The notes under the pieces are model-generated. The model did not search any database. It was not told where the DNA came from and saw only the letters and a program-made list of their open reading frames with translations. A DNA stretch of 64,000 bases from Chimonanthus salicifolius (lineage: Eukaryota > Streptophyta > Magnoliopsida > Laurales > Calycanthaceae), in the NCBI GenBank assembly GCA_013350335.1, contig CM023540.1, forward strand, positions 24,035,175 through 24,099,174, given 5' to 3'. Of the stretch, positions 46,571 through 57,490 are shown piece by piece; within the stretch, counting starts at the first letter, position 1, and every line of letters starts with the position of its first letter. A program made the position numbers and the translations under genes.

Positions 46571-47480
46571 TAAATCAGATTTAAGAGTAGTTTGATCATT
46601 TTAAGTATAAGGTGGTTGTTGAAATTTTTTAAATCAGGTACTTCTCATATTTAGTCTATGGTGGATTAAATAGTTTCATAAAATCTAATATATATATATA
46701 TATACTTAGACTTAGAAATTAATAGATAATTTAATTTTTTAAAAGAGGGATTCTAATGTCCCTTATGACACCATTTACTGGCAGTGAGATAACAACATAT
46801 GATTAGTTAAAAAAAAAAAACTATTGCTACGATGCTCACATGTTGCATGCCAAGACGCGGCCTTTCTAGGATAGCTAGAAACCTTAAGTTAAAAAAATAA
46901 CAAAATAAATGAAAGGTTACTACTCAAACTTTTATTGGGCCTGGGTTTCGCGTTGGGCTTATTGGCACGGGCTTGGCCATATATTCAATATAGCATAGTT
47001 CTGGCCTGGTCCATTTACATCTCCCTGACTCCCACATATACCTGATTGATCAACTATTATTAAATTGTATTAACCCATGGTTTAGCAATTGAAGTTGCTG
47101 TAATTTGACTCTAAAGAAACTGACAGGAAGGACTTCCTGCTTAGTTCTCAATCATCATCATTAAATCTTTTGATCATTTATTTATAATTAACTTTTCAAA
47201 GATTACTTTTTGGTTTAAGTCTATCGACAATCATGTTTCTCTACTGCTCAACAGAGGTACAAAAGTTGCCATTATAATTAGGGTTTTTTATGATAAATTG
47301 CATATAAGGGGTGGCTAAGAATTTCCCAAACACTAAAATTTTGGGCCTTGAGTTTAGTTATGGTCACAACAACATATGTTAAATTCATTGAACAATAAAT
47401 CAAATAAGTAGCTAACACTTTTGCTCAAAAGTTATGTCCAAACTCCAAATCCAGCTGTTAGAATATGAATTTAAAAAAAC
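46571..47480. other. AT-rich intergenic DNA, nothing recognised
   Basis: Contains a (TA)n run at about 46689-46704. No gene is seen. Confidence 0.4.
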
Positions 47481-47484
47481 ACTT

Positions 47485-47752
47485 ATAAAATATGTATCGG
47501 ATTTTAAGGGTCGATAGATATTAGCCGATATGATATGTATCAGTTGGCCGTACAGTATAAATCTCAACCAATGCCACCGATATGTATCGGCTAAAATATC
47601 GGCCGATATTCTATTATATTATAAAAAAAAAGGACGATATTTAGATAAAAAACTTAAAAAAATATATATATAAAGAAGAAAAAATAAAAGACCGATATTT
47701 TTTGCCCATGATCGATATTTCATAATTTAAATTTCCAACTATGGTTGGTCTC
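47485..47752. repeat. ATATCGGCCGATAT-family repeat copy
   Basis: GTATCGGATTTTAAGGGTCGATAG, GCCGATATGATATGTATCAG, CCGATATGTATCGGC and ATATCGGCCGATATTC surround an A run. It ends near ATCGATATTTCATAATTTAA. Confidence 0.68.
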
Positions 47753-48535
47753 TAATCTACTGCTATTTTTTTGTTATTTATTGCCGTTTTCAAGTCAAAA
47801 TCTCTCCTTATAATTTGCTGTAGATTTACATTGATTTTTCTTTCTTGCAAAACTGTCCCTAGAAATCGGTTCCTCCCTACAATCAGCGTTTTTGCAAAAC
47901 TGTCCCTAAAAAGTTAGTTCCCTTCTATCAATCAATGTTTTAATTTATGTTACAATATATTAGTTAAATTGTTGTACTTTCCGTATAAATGCGTTTGACA
48001 ATTAATTTATGAAAATGAACTAGTAAATTTTAATTATTTCTGGAAAAAAAAAAGAGAGAGGATGACCGTTAAAAGCTGATATTTAAAATAAAAAAAATTA
48101 ATATTTCTTAAAATAAAAGTCAAAAGGCATGCTAAATTCTTGCAATATGCTGTCAGATAATCCTTCCATCTCAGCCTTGAAGATCTTGCTAAAACCGTCC
48201 CAAAAAATCAGGTGAACAATAGGCGCTTAATGTATTTACACGTCAATGAAATTTTTCGTTATTTCTAATAATTTTTTATTTTTTCTTACTAACACAAAAA
48301 TAAGTCATAAATATTTAATATAAAAATAATCAAGATTTATTTAATGAACACTTAGAATTTTTTCTATATTTTTTGTAATTTTTCATCATTTAAAAAAAAA
48401 AGATTTGAAAATCTAGAGTTCATAACTTAAAAATAATATTTGAACATGTAAATGACTGGTATTTGATGAAAAAAATATATATTCATGAAGCTCATAATTT
48501 TCTCAGTTTTCTGAAAATTTTCTGAATTTTTTGAA
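47753..48535. other. AT-rich intergenic DNA with a small local duplication
   Basis: Near copies of TGCAAAACTGTCCCTA(G/A)AAA lie around 47848 and 47893. Nothing else is recognised. Confidence 0.4.
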
Positions 48536-48549
48536 AAAAAAATGAAAAA

Positions 48550-48645
48550 ATCGGGTAGAGAGAAAGATATCGGCCGATACCAATATCTCGCCAATATATA
48601 ATATTGGCCAATATCTTGGTCAGACCTTTTTTTGCAGCCCTAGAT
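48550..48645. repeat. ATATCGGCCGATAT-family repeat fragment
   Basis: ATCGGGTAGAGAGAAAGATATCGG, CCAATATCTCGCCAATATAT and ATTGGCCAATATCTTGG. Short, and placed 1.3 kb downstream of the GIP1-like stop. Confidence 0.6.
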
Positions 48646-49490
48646 CAAATAAACAAAAACTTAGAAAAATACAAAAAAAAAAAAAATTAGAAAAACTATA
48701 TAGATGGAAACTGTTTAAAGTGGGTTCTGCCGGGCTATTATCATTTATGATCATTGACTCTAAAGTTGAACTAAATAGAAAAAGAGGGATGAACTGTGTT
48801 ATAAACATCAAAATTAAACTATTTGACAATCAATGACGCCGAGTTAAAAATAAATGAGCATATTTCTAGGTCAGGTCTGAATCCAGAGAGATTTGAGAAT
48901 CATATGGGAACATGGGCTACAAACCAAACTTAGACTTGACTCAGTAAACCTCATTAACTCACTTGACTCAAAATCCTATTGAGTCAAGTCATACCAAGTT
49001 ACCAAGTCAGCCAAGTTCTTTTAAGTTTTTGAACTATGACTACAACTTAGAAGGGCCATACAGTCAGGCCTTTAAGCAATATTTGAGCTCAAGATTTGCA
49101 GCAGGTCTCCGCTGTTAAATTAGCCCACTTTAATAAAAGAGAGATTAAAAAATACATAAGATCCTCTACAAACGGGTGTCATATACACAGTAGTATTTCA
49201 GTGTAAATAATAAAAAATAACACAACTTTTATCTGAACCAGTACCGGTTTCACAATGGTTAGAATGAAGAACCCCTTGAGCTCAAAACCCTGACCATCCA
49301 ACTCATACTCTTTTATCTGTTCATAACCTACCAAGTAAATGGCTCGCCAATTTCCCCCTCTTGGTAGGGCTAGCCATATTTCATCTTGGTTAGTATGCAA
49401 ACATTCGGAATATTTATGATAAAAAAAAAAAATACATAATCAAACTAATGAATTTGCAAAATTGTAAATTGCAACTCCGTTCACTTTTGT
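48646..49490. other. Intergenic DNA downstream of the GIP1-like gene
   Basis: GACTTGACTC/TTGACTCAAAATCC words at 48930-49010 recall hAT-like MITEs. No gene is seen. The GIP1-like 3' UTR may begin anywhere in 49490-49932. Confidence 0.35.
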
Positions 49491-49932
49491 ACTCACGAAA
49501 CAAAAAAGTATTTCTATTTCTATGAACCCCAAAGTATTTCGAACAATTGGATCAAATGTTTTCCACATTCTAGAGTTCTACAAAACCAGACGTGCTGAGA
49601 CCCTGTCCCTGATAAAAATGGCACTTGAAGTGTTACTCGGAGAAAGTTGTAGCAACTAGCAACAGTTCTCATGTATCCATAACGCATCGGAAGACCGATT
49701 TATGGATGTAGTGCAATCTTATAAAAATTCCAGGAGACATCAACAAAAGAAAATAGGATGGAGAGTAAATGACACAGATATATGCTTAAAGAACGAAAAA
49801 TAAACATTGACTTGGATATTGCATATTTGCATTAACATGAGATTAGAGTCATTTTGATTACACAATGAAGAAACTAAACTTGATTTTATACCTACTTCCA
49901 TCCCTTTGAACATCAAGGGATCAAACAATCAT

Positions 49933-52900
49933 TCAGAAGTTTGCAGTCCAGTTAAGATGGCCAAGTTGTGGTTGCTGATATGCTCCGACTTGTGGTCCAG
50001 GAGCTGCCACGCCAACTCCCACATTTCCACCCATCCCCGGCAATTGCTGATGAACCAAATGGTGGGGGTTAGCAATCGCAGTGGGCTGTGGAGGATGATA
50101 TAGACCAGGGAAAGGCATATGTGTCGATTGTGTAGGAGCATTAAAAGATGAATGGCCTGTGTGCGATGGCACATATGCCGGTGTTTGCCCTGATAAATTG
50201 TAGTACGGAGTAGATTGCAAGCTTGGAAGCTCCCTAGGGGTCTGAATCCATATCTCGGACGTCTCTGCCTGTCAAATCACAAAGAAAAATCTAAAGCTGA
50301 AACAGCAGTTACAGTTTCATATGCCATAAGTATATCCAAGTGTAAAACATTGGGAATCAATATACAGTTATACACCCATCCAGTGTTCTTAAAACAAGAT
50401 GCGATGGCTGATTCCAACCAGTTAAAGCAAAAATCACCTATCCTAGCCCTGTATGAAACTGGGTGCACCTTACCAAAACTATCTGCTGCATGTTCTTGAC
50501 CAGTTTAAATGTTAAACCCGTTTTATCTGTTTTAATGTTTTTAATCTAATTTTTTTACTGGTTTTGTCTCATCAGTTTAACTGATTGACAAAAGCTGTTC
50601 AATCACTAATTTAGTTTTAAAAGACATTTCCCAACCCCAAAGAGAAAATAAAGGCTCCTCATAGAAGCACACCCCTCCACTTCAGTATTATTCCAACCTT
50701 TGTTAGAATGCCTCCACCTCTACGAGTTTCTCTAAACAACCCAAAATAAAGAACAAATAAACGATTGAATGCATAGCACCTCAAATAAATACTAAATATC
50801 CTTGTAAGAGTAGCATCTTGGTCTTCAAAAAAAGAGTAGCGTCTTCCACATATATTTGGACATGCTGTTGGAGATCTAGTAGTATCATGCAATTGGGCAC
50901 AATAGGAAAACAAGCCATGCGTATGAACCATCTACATCTTTAGTTTCTGAGGTCTATGAAACAGTGGCCATACCAAGCCCAAAATTAATAAAATGTCAGT
51001 TTACCCTCATACATAGTAGTGAGATTCTTGGTGTGGAATCAGATGAGTACAGGACTACATGACAGTTCAAAGTAGAGATTCTATCAGATAAACCTAACAC
51101 CCTTGATCTCAGGCTTCCAAAATTCAAATCCTCCATCCCTTTTTATTTTATATTTTGAATCAATATAAAAAATTTATTGCAAAGAAGCAAAACACTTAAC
51201 AAAAATGCCCATCTTAGGCCACAACAAGGGAAACAAGCTGCAATACAAGGTGTGAGAATCAGACCAGACACCAAAAGAGAGAACCCACAGAAAGGATCAC
51301 ATCCATGGCAATTAAGATTTGCATCTTTCATTCCATTATCGTTCAAATAAACAAATAAAGAAGTTCTATTCATAGCAAAATTTGCATTTTTGCATGTCAA
51401 CCGAGGTCTGAAAAGTTCAAAATTTGACAAAACTCAACTTCGCACTAAATCAACTTGAAGACTTGGGCGAGTTTCGATCAAGTTAACAAGTCTCAATCAA
51501 ATTTATTAAAATAATAATATTTCGATATATTTATATATGTACTAGAAATTAGGAAAATCATGAAAAAAAAAATATCTTAAATCATCATAAAAAGCTCAGA
51601 AAGGAAACCCGTCCCTCCTTAGAGGATTCCATGCTAGGGTTAGTACTATGTGTTCTTTATATGTTTTCCAAGGTTGACCTTAAAGGATTTTAAATGACTT
51701 CCATGTCCTAGAGTATGACCTATCTCACTCCAAAATTTGCTTGGAGTAACTCAAATTTCCCTTCGAGTAAGTTAACTGGGCCAAGTCAACAGAGTCAAAA
51801 ATGAGTTTTATAGCATTATTTTAACCAGCTTCAATCTGATCTAATTTCAACCTAAGTTTGACCCAACATGACCCAGACCAAATTGAACTCGAGATGAAAT
51901 TTCAACTTCAAGCCAGGGTCCCAAATAAATCATGGGAAGCTTGCCTAGTCTGCAACCAAGGCACTTGCAAAGGACATTCATCAGATCTTCACTAAGGTTT
52001 AAACTAATCATCATGTTTTCCCCTAAGTTCATCTCTAAACCCAATACTGACTGAAAGCTTCAGAATGTAAGAATCATTTGTAAGCTACAAACCAGAGATA
52101 GTAGGACCTCCATTTTTCATCTCAAAGCCTTCAATCAGATCCAGCTCTCACTTTGAGCATCAACTTGTCGAAACCTTCTTCCACCAAAGTGAATAATAAA
52201 GGCAAAAGAGGATCCCCAACCTTAACCCTCTAGATGTAAGGAAGTGGGGGCTAGAAGAGCCACTAATACAGTAAGAAGCATCCCCTGTGCAAGCCATCAT
52301 CCAAGAGCACCATTTTTTACCCAAAGCACATCTTGCTACGGAGAAAATCTAAATACTCCCACTTAACGTGATCACATGCTTTTTCCATGTCAACCTTGAG
52401 GAAAATACCCTCCTCCTTCGACCTCTTCCATGAGTGGATCAACTCACTAGCGATAAGAACACCATCAATTCATTCAAAGATATGATGTCCTCTAATGATT
52501 TGATTATTGAAAGGTGTAAACTGTGTATCATCCAATGGACTATGGTAGCTTTTTTTTTTGACTGAAAATTGAGCTATGGTAGGGAATGATTTTGAAAGTT
52601 TCTCAAAAGAACTTTCCTTTTTTTTTTATGACCTACGTGTATAGGCGTCTCACTTGAAGGGACTTTACCTGACTAATCCTTGGGGCATGTTAAGACCTCC
52701 CAATTTCACACACACCGGGGTTTGAAGATCTTTTCCCTATTTGGTCCTCCTCCTCCCTCCACCTTTTTAACTTGGATCATTTTTAGCGACGCCTAGAGAA
52801 AATCCAAACCTCATGGAAATTAGTGCATTTGATGATTGTGGGGGCTGCATGGTCAGAATGTGTCAAACAAATGTTAAAAGATAAGGTGTCCTCCACGGGT

Positions 52901-55587
52901 TCAACTATAGAACGGTGTAGACTATATATCATCGAATGAACTACGGCAGCCTCTGTTTTTATATTAAAAAAATAGCTACAGTAGAAAATGATTATAAAAT
53001 TTTCTTAAGGAGAGATTGAAAAAAAAAACAATTTTGGCATTGTGGTTGCCTTCTCATAGTTGTGGCTTCAATAATCTACCAAACTCTCTTCCAGCAGTAT
53101 AGACGTGTATACCTTTTCCCCAACTTAATTATGTTTTTTACCATTATCATTTTTTTTTAAAAAAAAAAAAAGGTATTGTATTGCATTAAACAAATTACTG
53201 TTTATCATTTCGAAATACACCCTTTGCACCAAATTATCTGTAGTCCTAATACTAGATGGTGCGTGGAATCTAACGCTACCCACCAGGATAAAATCATGGC
53301 ATGCTTAAGTCAAGCATATCTTTTTGAAATCAAGCGTAGAAAACATTCCAATACTTGGAAATGGGTGCGTATATAGCAGTAGATTTATTTTCAGCATCAA
53401 TGTACATTATGCAAAACACAGAACTCAGCATAATTGCGAATAGTTATTTAACATTCATCCAAAGAGTCAGTGGCAATATGAGATACATCTATATCCAAAC
53501 AACTTTCAAAGTGTCCAAAACAGGGGCTCCAATTATGTATGAGAAATGACTCAGAGAAGTAAAAACCTAAACAACGACTGCAACGGCAGATAGTGTTGCC
53601 ATTAAATGGATACTCAAAGTGAACTATTGCTGATGGCTAAATTAACAACCCATCAGTGTATAGTAGTTTCATTAATCTGACTTAAAGCCACAGTTCGTCA
53701 AGAATTGTAGCTGTGATTTGGATATTTGGACTTCTGGACTTTCGTGCCACAAGCATCAGTAGCTGTGTGCACAAGTATGGCCAGTCATGGCAAATTTTCT
53801 ATTCTACAAATTGCCCACATATTATCAGACACTGGAAACTTCCTCACTTTGCCAAAAGCAAATTGAGCATTGAGAAAACAAATGACCAAAATAACAATTA
53901 TGGGAATTTAGTCATCTGTGTGTAAACATGAATGATGGCACCTATCTTTTAAGAACAGGGGATTTGATACAAAAAAAAAAAAAACACAATTTTGATTTTC
54001 ACGCCCTGGATTGACTACCTGGTACGACGGATCTTGTTGCCCTTTCCCCACCAATTTGACCTAAAACTGGAAAAGCTATTTGACATGCTTAATGGACAAG
54101 ACAGATGAACTGAGCTAGGTTTTAAATCATTATAAATGGCAGATTATTGAACCATCAATCTTACCTGTGGGTTTGGAACATATAGATTGCCGTCTTTGTA
54201 CTTGACCCTTGCATCTTCAAGCCCAGCAGCATTACCAACTGTCCCCGGTGTGTTGATAGTGTATCCAGCTGGATTTGTATAGTTTCCGTAACCTGCGGGA
54301 CCACCAGCTGGGACCGGTTTATACTGTGAGGCCGCATACTTCAAGTTCCCAGAAGTGAGGTGCGAGCTTCCACCTTGCATTAGAAGGTAGCTACTGCCAT
54401 TTGAAGGGTGAGGGTATGCTGGATTACTAGAATAATTTGGCACTGCCATGGGTGGGACATATACTGGAGAGAGGAACTGTCGGTATGGCATGAAGTTTGG
54501 AAAATGTGAGATATGAACTTGCGGATATAACTGTGCCACTGGTTGTTGCAACATGGCCACCGTTGATGGAGGGGCACTGTTTGTCACATGTGAGCTCAAG
54601 GCCTGCAAGTATCAAGGAGGAAAGTGCATAAGATGCTTAGTATGGACAGGTTCTCAAAAAGTTCAGAACTAACTCTCTCTCTCTCTCTCTCTGTCTTGGA
54701 GCTTGATGACATTATTCCTAGAACTCTTTGTGGCACTCTATAGTGTCTATTTTCATGCCTTGGACCTCTATTCATGAACTTTGGAATCTTGAGGATGTTT
54801 AGAATGTGGGGACCTTCAAGATATGAGGAAAAATGCTATTTACAGTTCCCAGTCGTTCATGAGAATCAAAAATAATTTAATTGATTGGGCAATAAGAGAA
54901 GTTTCCTTTGGCCTATTATTATCGTATTCAGATCACTAGTCTACAATAACCGATTTAGTGGACCTGATCATTAGATAGCTAAATGAGTATTTTGGGGTGA
55001 GCAGGGGGAGGGATAGGTTCAGTTACTCCACTGTTTGTTGCCATAGTAAGTTCATCCCAAGTGTAGATAGAAAGGTTTGGCTCAGCTATGCATAAAGCTT
55101 TATGGTTTTTAATGTTGCCAGCATTTTTGTGTGATCCTTATGGCAGGATATAATTAATGGGTCTTCCTGTTATAAAGTGTAGGCCTTCCACGCTGTTGTT
55201 CATCGAGTTTCACTCAATGAAATCAATCTTATACTTCTCAAAAGGAGGACAGGAAGAATTGGTGCTTCCAAATGAACATAATGAGTCTTCGAAGGAGGTG
55301 GATGTGGCCAAGCACAAGGTGTTGATGTTGGAGAATCAGCTTGAAATTTTTTGGGGGATGTAATATTCACATTTAAGCAGATGTTGGAGAGTCTGGGAAT
55401 TTTGGTGGATTAGAACATTTTGGGTGTTATCGCGTTGGAGAAATTGACATCCAGATATCCTTTATCTTGAGAATTTTGCATTTTTCCTCACAGTTGTACT
55501 TATCGGCATAGTAAATTTCTCTGTACATTGAAAAGTATAGTTAGAGATCTTGCTCCCAACCTAAGTCTTCTATGATGTATGTACTGA

Positions 55588-55624
<37 letters not shown>

Positions 55625-57449
55625 CACACGATGATCAATCAGTTATTGTTATGGCCTATGATAGATTTGGTAGTTCATCCAAATTGTCTTTAGAACAAAG
55701 TATACCCAAGTTAGCTGCTAAAAGGCAATTGCAGGGTATTCACTAAAGCTTTGTTTTCATCCACTTTGTTGTTGTAGTTGCTTCTGAACTAGCATTCTAT
55801 CACATATGTTTGTATATCAACATGAGAAATTTTGAGGTACATGTGGACGTATGAACATCCCTCTCATTAATTGATATTGCATAAGCCATATTTATCTTTG
55901 AAGATGACGTGTTAAATAAAAAAAAAATTCTTTTTAATTTATTTGTCAGTAGTTCCAACAAGAAAAAAAATTGAAAGGACAAGAGTCTATAATAAAGTTG
56001 GTAGGCACCTATGATGTCTGGACATGGTAGGAAGACACCATTGGTATGGCAGGCATATGGATTTTCAACATAAAGTGAAGTGAGAAAATCTTCATGGTAC
56101 CACTAAAACTTAAAATGACTTCAAGTTTGATTTTGTGTCACTAAACCATGGTCTGACAAAGTATAAACTGGAATAAGGTGACAGCCACAACCAGTAGAAT
56201 CTTAAAACCAGAAAGTCTGAGTTGCACTAGACAAGATACGACCTGGCTTGACAGAGATTGACAGTGAATTTGAAAGCACAACCTTATATCCTGACGACTC
56301 ACTGAGAATGGAGAGAAACTGTTGGATTCAGAATTATTAACAACAATAACAATAAAAGTATACCTCCTGCGATGATGCTAAGCCCTGACCCCGTAGATTT
56401 TCATCCATTGAAGACCTGAAAAATGGTTCATCGTAACCAGCCTGAGGATCGTATGCCTGCTACACGAAGGAAGAATTAGAGAAAAAAGGTCGATGGCCAT
56501 ACTTGCACTGCTTGAGCATTAATCAGCCTGAATTACCAGATTCAGTTGGCACCAAAAAAAAAATGATCTAACATAAAGTGGAGAACATAACTTCTATTCC
56601 CCCAAAATGTTCAAACCATGCCCCAGTTTGGGTTGCTCTCAGCAATTTTCAACTCCAGTAAATTTGTATTTTTCCTCCAAATAATAATCAAAAACATTTT
56701 GAAAACTTGCAAATCATAATTATTACTCACAGAAAAGCTCGACAAAATTGGGGGATCTGGCTGTTGTTGTGGTTCTTCTGGGGTGTACGGGGGGCTGGGG
56801 CTCTGACCCAATCCAACACTTCTACAACTGTCCAAATTTTGAGGACTTGAGGACTCATTTTTTTCAGGCAGAGGGTTCCCAGAAGCAGCATCCGATGCTG
56901 GAGAATCAGAACCAGAAATTCTACCTTGGTCTTCTAGTAATTCCATCTCATCACCACCAGAAACTTCACTGGAGGTAACTGGAACTGATAATGATATACT
57001 GCAGCCAAAAAAAGTAAAAAATAAAACTATAAGTACTTCTCATATAATTTTTTTAAGACAAAATTAATTATCAAGTACATGTTGACAAATTATAAGCTCA
57101 AGTAATTCATTTCATCGCCTAGGAGTTCTTTTTTTGAAGTCTAAGGTATCCAGGCCTCTTAGAGCACCTGACTAAGTCCTTGGGGCATGTGCAAACCTCC
57201 CTATCCACACACACCGGGTAAAACTAGGGAGAGTGGCCCTTATGTTGAGAGTGGGACTTGAACCCAAAACCTCCCACAACTTATTAGGATTCTTAACCAT
57301 CAAGTCAACCCTCACGGGTTACCTAGGAGTTCTTTTTTCCACATCATTCAAAAGAAATAATAAACCTTTTCACAATTTTGTAGAGACTAAAGTACCACAA
57401 TATATAAATATAAATATAAATAATTAAATAAATAATAATAAATAAATAA

Positions 57450-57490
<41 letters not shown>

